A stretch of DNA of 6,962 bases, from assembly GCA_002334915.1 (NCBI GenBank), contig DDCQ01000096.1:35679-42640 (forward strand), in the 5' to 3' direction. Made by a program: the position numbers and the translations under genes. Source of the stretch: Porticoccaceae bacterium UBA2002 (GTDB lineage: Bacteria; Pseudomonadota; Gammaproteobacteria; Pseudomonadales; Porticoccaceae). Below are positions 1-6,459 of the stretch, piece after piece; positions within the stretch are counted from its first letter, which is position 1; every line of letters begins with the position of its first letter. The notes under the pieces were generated by a model that had not been told where the DNA came from, did not search any database, and was given only the letters and a program-made list of their open reading frames with translations.

Positions 1-1278
1 AGATATTGCACCAATAGTAAGCGCTAACAAACTTTGTATATCTGCGGTGGCTTTTGCCGGCACAGAACAGGCCTGAGCGACGGCCTGAATATCCCAGTCG
101 ATACGCGGATTCTGATACCAGAAAACCTGATCTGCAGCGGCGACACAGGCGCCCAGTCGCTCTCTGTGCATACCCAGCCTCATGGTCGCTGAGCGAGGTT
201 CAATTACGGCAATAATCTGGCTATCTCCTACTCTGGCGCGCAGACCTTCGAGGGTAGTCTGTATGGCCGTTGGATGATGGGCAAAGTCATCATAGACCCT
301 TAGCCCACCGGCCTGATAGATGACTTCCATGCGTCGCTTGACGCCAACAAAATTTGACAGTGCCTTACAGCCCTGCTCGAGACTGACACCCACCTGACAG
401 GCGGCAATAATCGCCGCCACGCCATTACAGACATTATGAGTGCCGCCATGGCTCCAGTGGACCTGCCCGCAATCACCAGTCGCCTGATTGGTCACCTCAA
501 ATTGTGAGCCATCTTCGGCAATTAATCTGAAACACCAGTCTGCAGAGTCATCACCAAAAGTCTGTTGCCTGCTCCAGCAACCCTGGTCTATTGCGGCCAC
601 TACATTCTCATCTGCCGCCGGGTAGATCACTGTGCCTGTGCTGGGCACAGTGCGCACGCAGTGGTGAAACTGTTTTTGGATAGCGGCCAGATCATCGAAG
701 ATATCCCCGTGATCAAATTCCAGATTATTGACCACCAGAGTATCGGTAAAGTAATGCACAAACTTGGAGCGCTTATCAAAGAAAGCGCTGTCATATTCAT
801 CCGCCTCTACAACAAAGTACTTACTGTCTGTGAGTCTGGCCGACAGTCCGAAATCCTGAGGCACTCCGCCAATCAGGAACCCGGGAGCCAACCCAGCGCT
901 ATCGAGAATTTTGACCAGCATACTGCTGGTTGTGGTTTTGCCATGGGTACCGGAGACCGATAACACATGCTTGTTGCGCAGTATATTTTCCCCCAGCCAC
1001 TGAGGTCCTGAAATATAGGGCAACTGATTGTCGAGCATATACTCCACACAAGGATTTCCGCGAGACATCGCATTACCTACTACAATTAAGTCAGGCGCCG
1101 GGTGCAACTGCTCAGGGTTGAAACCCTCGATCAGGCTAATACCCGCCTGCTCAAGCTGGGTGCTCATAGGTGGGTAGACATTGCTGTCGCAACCGGACAC
1201 CTGATGCCCCAATCCCTTGGCCAGTTGGGCCAGGCTGCCCATAAAGGTACCGCAGATACCAAGGATATGAATATGCAT
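1..1278 (-). CDS. mpl: UDP-N-acetylmuramate:L-alanyl-gamma-D-glutamyl-meso-diaminopimelate ligase (Mpl), C-terminus cut by window edge
   Basis: Mpl is a cytoplasmic Mur-ligase-family enzyme of murein recycling. It uses ATP to attach the recovered tripeptide L-Ala-gamma-D-Glu-meso-DAP directly to UDP-MurNAc, bypassing MurC, MurD and MurE. The reverse strand reads 426 codons with no stop. The N-terminus MHIHILGICGTFMGSLAQLA matches the UDP-binding Rossmann start of E. coli Mpl almost residue for residue. The ATP loop GTHGKTTT lies at residues 110-117, EADEYD at 158-163, NNLEFDH at 184-190, the HN of the central domain at 281-282, DDFAHHPTAI at 330-339 and EPRS at 360-363. E. coli Mpl has 457 residues (recalled), so about 30 C-terminal residues fall outside the window. 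The ATG at 1278-1276 is chosen because it fits the family start. An AGAGG-like ribosome site lies about 11 bases upstream. The gene is divergent from the S8 protease gene. I see no broken motif. Confidence 0.97.
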   Translation of the reverse strand, partial: MHIHILGICGTFMGSLAQLAKGLGHQVSGCDSNVYPPMSTQLEQAGISLIEGFNPEQLHPAPDLIVVGNAMSRGNPCVEYMLDNQLPYISGPQWLGENILRNKHVLSVSGTHGKTTTSSMLVKILDSAGLAPGFLIGGVPQDFGLSARLTDSKYFVVEADEYDSAFFDKRSKFVHYFTDTLVVNNLEFDHGDIFDDLAAIQKQFHHCVRTVPSTGTVIYPAADENVVAAIDQGCWSRQQTFGDDSADWCFRLIAEDGSQFEVTNQATGDCGQVHWSHGGTHNVCNGVAAIIAACQVGVSLEQGCKALSNFVGVKRRMEVIYQAGGLRVYDDFAHHPTAIQTTLEGLRARVGDSQIIAVIEPRSATMRLGMHRERLGACVAAADQVFWYQNPRIDWDIQAVAQACSVPAKATADIQSLLALTIGAIS

Positions 1279-1322
1279 TTTGTTGTTTGCCTCTTTTCTC
1301 TTTGCCTATCGCACTACTTTGC

Positions 1323-1350
1323 TTGTTGGGCTGGTGCTGGAGCTTATTTT
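1323..1350 (+). promoter_or_regulatory. Weak candidate promoter for the S8 protease gene
   Basis: The 134-base gap between the divergent mpl and protease start codons must hold both promoters. On the plus strand TTGTTG (1323-1328) and TATTTT (1345-1350) are separated by 16 bases, which is a tolerable but poor sigma-70 match. An AT-rich stretch follows (1345-1371), with another possible -10, TAATAT, at 1359-1364. I could not identify a convincing mpl promoter on the other strand. This call rests only on motif matching by eye. Confidence 0.25.
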
Positions 1351-1412
1351 AAGGACATTAATATAGCTTAACCAGCAGCGAAATAGAGAATCTAATCTTG
1401 GATAGGTCATGG

Positions 1413-1505
1413 ATGATGCGCCAGTTACACCATTTTACCCACAGAATTTGTTTAATCCTCAGCAGCCTGATATTTCTGCACGGCTGCGGTGGCGGTGGTG
1501 GCGGC
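1413..1505 (+). other. Lipoprotein signal peptide, lipobox LHGC and six-glycine linker
   Basis: Residues 1-24 of the protease have Arg and His residues near the start, then a hydrophobic core ICLILSSLIFL, then LHGC with Cys25 at 1485-1487. Histidine at the -2 position is less common than Ala, Ser or Thr, so this is a good but not perfect signal peptidase II site. Six glycine codons (GGT/GGC, 1488-1505) follow at once. A Gly at +2 does not match the Asp inner-membrane retention signal known from E. coli, so sorting to the outer membrane would be expected if the E. coli rule applies. Confidence 0.75.
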
Positions 1506-3971
1506 ACACTGCCGTCGACCAAGCAACCCGTGGTTGACCCGGTCACTGAGCCTATTGAATCCAATGTCGGCTTGGTCGGCCCTCCCTATGGAGGTTTTGC
1601 TGAACAGTCTGGAGATCCCGAAGACTTCGACAGTCTGGTAGCCAGTTTCGAAACCTCTGAATACGCAGGTATGCAGGGTCTATCCCTAATCAATGCCTCC
1701 AGCGCCTATGCGCGGGGCGCCAATGGGTCCGGTGTTAGCCTGGGCATTATCGATTCTGGGGTCTATGCACAGCACCTGGAATTTACCCAGGGGCTGGGCG
1801 ACAAGGTGACTGTCGTAGGGTCAGATTATGGCGATAGTAACCAGCGCAGCAACCAGGCCCTAAGCCATGGAACCATGGTCGCAGGTGTTCTGGCCGCCAA
1901 TCGGGACGATCGCGACCAGGCCAACTTCAATATGCATGGCGTCGCCTATAATGCCAGCATCCATGTCTACGAAATCCCTCTGCAACCCAGCGATGGTCCC
2001 TATGACCCAGTTGGGTTGGCTGATCTGGACTTTGGCACAGACAATTATTTTGCCAGCCGCTTTAATGCCATGACCGATAAAGTGGATATTATTAATATGA
2101 GCTTTGGCTTTTCGGGCCTGGTGACTGATTACTCTGCCAGCGCTATCCAGTCACGGCTAAGTAACACATTGTCTGCCTTGCGCCAAAGCAACCGGCCCCT
2201 GGGCAGCCGCGCAATTTTTGTGGTCTCGGCAGGTAATGGTTTTGGCAACAGCGATGAGTTTGGCAATCTGATAGATGCAACATCTCCTGAGCTTTTATCA
2301 GGTCTGCCCTACCTGTTCCCCGAACTTCAGCCCCATATGCTGGCCGTGGCTGCGGTGGATAACAGTGGCACCATAGCCCCTTATTCAAATCACTGCGGTG
2401 TTGCTGCCAGTTTCTGTCTGGCAGCTCCCGGTGGGGGCGACTCCGATGGCGACGGCAGCTTTGCTAATTCAGAGGTTATCTGGTCCACTAATTCGCCCCC
2501 CGAGGATGCTCCAGCCGGCAGCCACTATTATGGCGGCTCCATAGGCACCTCCTTTGCTGCACCAATGGTCAGCGGCTCGCTGGCCCTGTTAAAGCAGCTA
2601 TTCCCCACTGTGGGCAACTATGAATTGGTTAATCGCCTGCTGGTCACTGCCGATAAATCCGGTATCTATGCCGACAGCAGCATCTATGGTCAGGGTCTGC
2701 TGGATCTCGACTCAGCAACCAGGCCAGTGGGTAATTTGGGCAGCCCAGTGAGCAATAATTTAGATGCCGGCCTGCAAGCACCCACCACCAACAGTATCAA
2801 TATTATCGGTACTGCTTTGGGAGATGCAGTGCAGATCAGCCTCAGCCAACAGAATATGGCGCTATTTGACCAGCTGGGTTTTCCCTTTTATCAGTCCGCC
2901 AGTGCTCTGATTAATCCAGCACCTGTTGCCATAACTACCTCAGATCTCAGTCATGGCAGCCAAATTACAGCAGATGGCAGTAAACTCTTGCTAGGCATAG
3001 GCCAGAATCCCTGGCGACAGGATTTCCGGTTACTGGGCAACCCCAACGAACAGGTGCAGGAAAATTATATTGCCATGCAGTTTCACAGCCCCCGGGGTGG
3101 CGAGCGTTTTGCTGGCCTAAATGCAAATCCCGGCTGGTTTTTTGGACTGTATGGCAACTCGGTACTATCTCCCTCTGCCACTAATGATGACAGTAGCTTT
3201 ACCGCGCCCTGGTTGCGCTTTGCCCGCCGTGGCTGGAGCAGCGGCGGCGCCATTGTCATGGCCGCCCGGCAAAAACTGCGTCTGGGTGTATTTAATGGCC
3301 GTGCTAGTTGGGATAGATATCAGCCTCAGGGAGAGTTGCAGGGGGAGGGCGCATTGCTGGAGTACAGCCTGGTCTCAGATAATGAAACCAACCTCCACAG
3401 CCTGAGTATTCAATCTGGCTTTGTGCGTGAACAGGATAGTTTTCTGGGTACAAGCATCGCTTCTACCCTGGGTAGCCTGGGGCAGGCTGAGACCATTTTT
3501 GTGGGCCTTAACGGTCATCTGCAAATCAATAATCGCTGGCAGGCTCTCGCCGCCCTCTACCATGGCAATACCTATACCGGTGTGATGAACAGTCAGACCT
3601 TTGCTGCAGACTCACATATTAGCAGTGGTTCCTGGGCGCTGGGCTTGAAAGGTAGATCACTGTGGCGCAGCAATGACCAATTTAGCCTCTATCTGACCCA
3701 GCCCCTGCGAGTAGATAGCGGCCAGGCAGAGCTTACCCTTGCCACAGGCCGAACCCCGGATCGCAGGGTGATTTACCAGGATATAGCCATTGATCTGCAA
3801 CCCCCTGGACGAGAGCATAGACTGGAGCTGGGCTATCACTTGCCAGCACAGATCGCACAGCGGCAGGCTTGGTTGTCGGCTACCACCCAATATGTCCAGC
3901 AACCCAACCACAGCAGGCTAAATCCCGACTTATTGATGGTCAAACTTATATTCAGCATAAGCATCGATTAG
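1413..3971 (+). CDS. Lipidated subtilisin-like (S8) serine protease with C-terminal autotransporter-type domain
   Basis: Predicted surface or secreted endopeptidase of 852 residues from the ATG at 1413. A lipoprotein signal peptide is followed by Cys25 and six glycines. The S8 catalytic domain spans roughly residues 85-435: Asp114 in GIIDSGV, His152 in SHGTMVAGVLAA, oxyanion Asn275 in SAGN, and nucleophile Ser380 in GTSFAAPMVSG. All key residues are present. Cys328 and Cys335 (CGVAASFC) are the only cysteines after the lipid cysteine and probably form a disulfide. Residues from about 560 to the end are rich in alternating aromatic and small residues. They resemble the C-terminal domain of S8 autotransporters, including a late segment LTQPLRVDSGQAELTLATGR. 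The layout parallels Neisseria NalP and Bordetella SphB1, which are lipidated S8 autotransporters that process other surface proteins; the substrate here is unknown. A TTG start at 1398 is possible, but ATG 1413 has AGG six bases upstream and gives a normal signal peptide. It stands alone, divergent from mpl. Confidence 0.88.
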   Translation: MMRQLHHFTHRICLILSSLIFLHGCGGGGGGTLPSTKQPVVDPVTEPIESNVGLVGPPYGGFAEQSGDPEDFDSLVASFETSEYAGMQGLSLINASSAYARGANGSGVSLGIIDSGVYAQHLEFTQGLGDKVTVVGSDYGDSNQRSNQALSHGTMVAGVLAANRDDRDQANFNMHGVAYNASIHVYEIPLQPSDGPYDPVGLADLDFGTDNYFASRFNAMTDKVDIINMSFGFSGLVTDYSASAIQSRLSNTLSALRQSNRPLGSRAIFVVSAGNGFGNSDEFGNLIDATSPELLSGLPYLFPELQPHMLAVAAVDNSGTIAPYSNHCGVAASFCLAAPGGGDSDGDGSFANSEVIWSTNSPPEDAPAGSHYYGGSIGTSFAAPMVSGSLALLKQLFPTVGNYELVNRLLVTADKSGIYADSSIYGQGLLDLDSATRPVGNLGSPVSNNLDAGLQAPTTNSINIIGTALGDAVQISLSQQNMALFDQLGFPFYQSASALINPAPVAITTSDLSHGSQITADGSKLLLGIGQNPWRQDFRLLGNPNEQVQENYIAMQFHSPRGGERFAGLNANPGWFFGLYGNSVLSPSATNDDSSFTAPWLRFARRGWSSGGAIVMAARQKLRLGVFNGRASWDRYQPQGELQGEGALLEYSLVSDNETNLHSLSIQSGFVREQDSFLGTSIASTLGSLGQAETIFVGLNGHLQINNRWQALAALYHGNTYTGVMNSQTFAADSHISSGSWALGLKGRSLWRSNDQFSLYLTQPLRVDSGQAELTLATGRTPDRRVIYQDIAIDLQPPGREHRLELGYHLPAQIAQRQAWLSATTQYVQQPNHSRLNPDLLMVKLIFSISID
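3078..3968 (+). other. Predicted beta-barrel translocator domain of the S8 protease
   Basis: This covers roughly the last 297 residues of the protease (from about residue 556), close to the usual autotransporter barrel size of about 280. The segment has many short amphipathic stretches, such as WLRFARRGW, KLRLGVFNGRASW, ALLEYSLVS, TIFVGLNGHLQI, FSLYLTQPLRV and LMVKLIFSISI, separated by polar turns. That pattern is expected of an outer-membrane barrel. The chain ends SISID rather than with a terminal Phe or Trp, so the beta-signal is not canonical. The domain boundary is approximate. Confidence 0.6.
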
Positions 3972-3982
3972 CTGTTTTCGCT

Positions 3983-4010
3983 TTTACCTGCATGAGCAAA
4001 GCAGTAATAT
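3983..4010 (+). promoter_or_regulatory. Weak candidate promoter for the phosphofructokinase gene
   Basis: In the 77-base gap after the protease stop codon, TTTACC (3983-3988) and TAATAT (4005-4010) are spaced by 16 bases, each a partial sigma-70 match. Transcription from it would begin about 30 bases before the ATG at 4049. I see no strong terminator after the protease gene: only a 4-bp stem, CTGC/GCAG, lies near 3988-4004. Read-through from the protease gene therefore cannot be excluded. Confidence 0.25.
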
Positions 4011-4032
4011 GCCCAGCCTATAAAGGACTAAT

Positions 4033-4037
4033 AAGGA
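4033..4037 (+). promoter_or_regulatory. Ribosome binding site deciding the pfp start
   Basis: AAGGA lies 11 bases before ATG 4049 and 2 bases before the in-frame ATG 4040. A second AAAGGA at 4022-4027 sits 12 bases before ATG 4040, so a start giving three extra residues (Met-Val-Ile) stays possible. The family N-terminus favours 4049. Confidence 0.5.
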
Positions 4038-4048
4038 TTATGGTAATT

Positions 4049-5311
4049 ATGGCCAAGAAGAATGCGTTTTACGCTCAGTCTGGGGGTGTCACCGCGGTAA
4101 TCAACGCCTCTGCTTGCGGGGTTATAGAAGCCTGCAGGGAGCACAGAGACAAGATTGGCACTCTGTATGCCGGGCAGAATGGCATTATTGGCGCCCTCCA
4201 GGAAAATCTTATCGACACCAGCAAAGAGACGTCCACTTCAGTCAGGGCCCTCAAACATACCCCGGGCGGTGCCTTTGGCTCCTGCCGCTACAAGATGAAA
4301 GATCTCAGCGAGAGCACGGTGGAGTACGAGCGCCTTATTGAAGTGTTTAAAGCCCACAATATTGGTTATTTTTTCTACAACGGCGGTGGCGATTCAGCGG
4401 ACACCTGCCTGAAAGTCTCTCAGATATCAGCCAAGATGGGCTATCCCATTCAGGCTATCCATATTCCTAAAACCATAGACAATGATCTGCCATTTACCGA
4501 CTGCTCACCGGGCTTTGGCTCGGTAGCCAAATATGTTGCCGTCTCCACCAAGGAGGCCAGTCTGGATATCGCCTCTATGGCAGCCTCATCGACCAAGATT
4601 TTTATCCTTGAAGTGATGGGCCGTCACGCCGGCTGGATTGCCGCCTCTGGGGGCCTGGCAGCCAGTGAAGCTGGAGATGCACCCCATATTATTGTGTTCC
4701 CGGAAATTCCCTTTGTGCGCGAGGAATTTATTTCCAAGGTGCAACAGACCGTGGCCGAGAAAGGTTTCTGTGTGGTGGTTGCCTCTGAGGGGGCCAGCTA
4801 TGCAGATGGCGCCCTAATCTCAGGCTCTCTAAATAAAGACGCCTTTGGCCACCAGCAACTGGGCGGTGTAGCACCTACTCTGGCCAGCATGGTGAAGCAT
4901 TCTCTGGGCTATAAATACCACTATGCGCTGGCCGACTATCTGCAGCGCTCTGCTCGCCATGTGGCGTCAAAGACTGATGTGGAGCAGGCCTATGCCGTGG
5001 GCCGGGCTGCCGTGGACAAGGCAGTGGCTGGAAAAAGTGGCATTATGGTGACCATTGAACGGGGCCAGGGCAAAAAATTCTCCTGGTCTCTGGGGGAAGC
5101 CTCTCTGGCTAAGGTTGCCAATGTGGAGAAAAAAATGCCCAGGTCCTTTATTACCAAGGATGGCTTTGGCATTACCCAGAAGGCTCGGGACTATCTGCAA
5201 CCATTGATTATGGGCGAGGACTACCCGCCCTATAAAGATGGCATTCCTCAGTACCCAAAGTTGAAAAAAGTATTGGCCCCTAAAAAGCTCGACACTGAGT
5301 TTAGTGGCTAA
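4049..5311 (+). CDS. pfp: Pyrophosphate-dependent 6-phosphofructokinase (PPi-PFK)
   Basis: A cytoplasmic PFK-A-superfamily enzyme of 420 residues. Such enzymes interconvert fructose-6-phosphate + PPi and fructose-1,6-bisphosphate + Pi, reversibly, and so serve both glycolysis and gluconeogenesis. The N-terminus MAKKNAFYAQSGGVTAVINA is the usual start of the bacterial PPi-type group. PKTIDND at 140-146 carries Lys141 where ATP-dependent E. coli PFK has Gly124; this lysine marks PPi use, and Asp144 is the expected catalytic base. GGGDS at 112-116 has Asp115 at the E. coli Gly104 position, a second PPi-type mark, but Gly114 replaces the usual neighbouring Asp. MGRHAGW (190-196) and SEG (247-249) complete the sugar-phosphate site. 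ATG 4049 is chosen over ATG 4040 because AAGGA (4033-4037) lies 11 bases before it but only 2 bases before 4040, and the protein start fits the family. An upstream in-frame extension into the protease gene is rejected. The stop codon overlaps the convergent dehydrogenase gene. Confidence 0.92.
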   Translation: MAKKNAFYAQSGGVTAVINASACGVIEACREHRDKIGTLYAGQNGIIGALQENLIDTSKETSTSVRALKHTPGGAFGSCRYKMKDLSESTVEYERLIEVFKAHNIGYFFYNGGGDSADTCLKVSQISAKMGYPIQAIHIPKTIDNDLPFTDCSPGFGSVAKYVAVSTKEASLDIASMAASSTKIFILEVMGRHAGWIAASGGLAASEAGDAPHIIVFPEIPFVREEFISKVQQTVAEKGFCVVVASEGASYADGALISGSLNKDAFGHQQLGGVAPTLASMVKHSLGYKYHYALADYLQRSARHVASKTDVEQAYAVGRAAVDKAVAGKSGIMVTIERGQGKKFSWSLGEASLAKVANVEKKMPRSFITKDGFGITQKARDYLQPLIMGEDYPPYKDGIPQYPKLKKVLAPKKLDTEFSG

Positions 5312-6267
5312 TTAACTTTGCGCAGCGCCTTGCCGTCAAGAAAGGCGCTGATATTTTCGACCATCTGGCCTATCAGGCGCTGCCTGGATTCCACTGCAAT
5401 CCAGGCACTGTGGGGTGTAATAATCAAATTTGGCACTGCACTGTCGATCAACACATTGCCCTCAACCGGTGGCTCGACTGAGAGCACATCCAACCCGGCA
5501 CCGGCGATTTCCCCATTGATTAAAGCCTGTTTCAGTGCTGGTTCGTCAATTAACGGACCACGGGCAGTATTAATCAGTAGTGCCGAGTCTTTCATCAGGG
5601 CCAGCTCTGAGCTGGATATAAGATTTTTAGTCTGAGGTGTAAAAGGGCAGTGCAGGCTGAGTATATCGACCATGGGCAGCAGTCTGTTCAACTCCACTCT
5701 GGGCAGGTCGTCAGTATAGGTGCGGCCGGACAGGGCGGCGTAAATAACCCGCATACCAAAGGCCTGAGCAATCTTGGCCACTCCTTTACCCAGATCACCA
5801 GCGCCGACAATGCCCAGAGTTTTACCCTCTAACTCCCGAACCGGATATTCGAGCAAGCAAAATGACCCACTCTCTGCCCAGCTGCCGTCCATAACATCGC
5901 GATGGTAAGACTGCAGATTGGTAGTCAGTGCCAAAATCAGTGACCAGACATGCTGTACCACTGAGGCAGTGCCATAATTCACTGCATTACAGACCACTAC
6001 CCCACGTTCTTTGGCAGCCTCGAGATCTACCACATTGGTGCCAGTGGCCGGCAATGTAATCAACTTGAGGTTAGGCGTCTGGGACAGGGTTAAAGCATTA
6101 ACTGCCGTCTTATTTGTCATCACTATTTCGGCATCGCCAATGCGTTCGATAACCTCTGAGTCTGGGCAATTGCCGTAAATCGTCCAGGTTACAGGTAGGT
6201 TATGGAGGGCGCTAAAGTCGAGATCATCTGGGCCTAGACTATCGCAATCAAGTATTACACCACGCAT
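5308..6267 (-). CDS. D-2-hydroxyacid dehydrogenase, probable hydroxypyruvate/glyoxylate reductase (glycerate dehydrogenase type)
   Basis: A cytoplasmic NAD(P)H-dependent oxidoreductase of 319 residues, the normal length for the family. The likely reaction is reduction of hydroxypyruvate to D-glycerate and/or glyoxylate to glycolate, in serine, glycerate or C2 metabolism. The dinucleotide motif GAGDLG is at residues 155-160. The catalytic set is Arg236 (INTARGPLID), Glu265 (LDVLSVEPP) and His286 (ITPHSAW). The order and spacing match the HprA-like branch, including the C-terminal ENISAFLDGK helix. At the end of the second Rossmann strand (VIYAALSGR, 174-182), where NAD-specific members carry Asp, Ala178 is found with Arg182 nearby, so NADPH use is possible. 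ATG 6267 is the only sensible start, but no clear ribosome site precedes it. The gene converges on pfp and its TAG overlaps the pfp TAA. It could instead be another 2-hydroxyacid dehydrogenase, since substrate choice in this family is hard to read from sequence. Confidence 0.88.
   Translation of the reverse strand: MRGVILDCDSLGPDDLDFSALHNLPVTWTIYGNCPDSEVIERIGDAEIVMTNKTAVNALTLSQTPNLKLITLPATGTNVVDLEAAKERGVVVCNAVNYGTASVVQHVWSLILALTTNLQSYHRDVMDGSWAESGSFCLLEYPVRELEGKTLGIVGAGDLGKGVAKIAQAFGMRVIYAALSGRTYTDDLPRVELNRLLPMVDILSLHCPFTPQTKNLISSSELALMKDSALLINTARGPLIDEPALKQALINGEIAGAGLDVLSVEPPVEGNVLIDSAVPNLIITPHSAWIAVESRQRLIGQMVENISAFLDGKALRKVN
5323..5350 (+). terminator. Hairpin at the convergent gene ends, possible weak terminator for pfp
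   Basis: CAGCGCC (5323-5329) and GGCGCTG (5344-5350) form a perfect 7-bp inverted repeat. TTG and CAA inside the loop can extend it with a GAAA bulge around a CCGT tetraloop. On the plus strand it is followed by ATATTTTC, a short and imperfect U-tract, 12 bases after the pfp stop codon. It lies inside the last codons of the convergent dehydrogenase gene. The weak U-tract makes intrinsic termination uncertain. Confidence 0.4.
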
Positions 6268-6300
6268 AGGTTAGTCACTGTCTGAAGGTTGGTAGGCTGA

Positions 6301-6328
6301 AGTGTAAATCACCAGCTCACCAACACAA
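6301..6328 (-). promoter_or_regulatory. Candidate promoter with A-tract for the hydroxyacid dehydrogenase gene
   Basis: Read on the minus strand, TTGTGT (6328-6323) and TACACT (6306-6301) are spaced by 16 bases. An A/T tract (seven A then three T on the plus strand, 6339-6348) lies just upstream, where an UP element would sit. Transcription would start near 6294, leaving about 27 bases of leader before the ATG at 6267. The -35 match is only partial. The other direction of this 192-base gap must hold the exporter promoter; there I see only a lone CATAAT at 6415-6420 without a matching -35. Confidence 0.35.
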
Positions 6329-6459
6329 ATGGAAGAATAAAAAAATTTATCGAGGTAATTGTACAGGACCTGATTAGACTGGCTCGCGGCCTATGATCTT
6401 GGTCTTCAAAGCCGCATAATAGCGCCCAGTTTTTACAATCTTCATGGACGCCTGTTTGC

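Noticed and set aside
565..1371. Several plus-strand open frames (565-963, 930-1121, 1102-1371)
   Set aside because: They lie opposite mpl, whose reading frame matches the family without a break. Their translations show no family features.
1341..1371. Direct repeat AGCTTA in the mpl/protease promoter region as a regulator site
   Set aside because: Two six-base copies in an AT-rich region are too weak to support a binding site.
1398..1412. TTG start for the protease giving five extra residues
   Set aside because: ATG 1413 has a closer ribosome-site-like AGG and gives a normal signal peptide. The TTG remains possible but is less likely.
3869..4048. In-frame upstream extension of the phosphofructokinase to a TTG inside the protease gene
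   Set aside because: The extra 60 residues overlap the protease by about 100 bases, show no family similarity, and precede the standard MAKKNAFYAQ start.
6288..6324. Inverted repeat GTTGGT (6288-6293) / ACCAAC (6319-6324) as an operator between the divergent genes
   Set aside because: The arms are only six bases and 25 bases apart, and no regulator gene is nearby. Such a pair is expected by chance.
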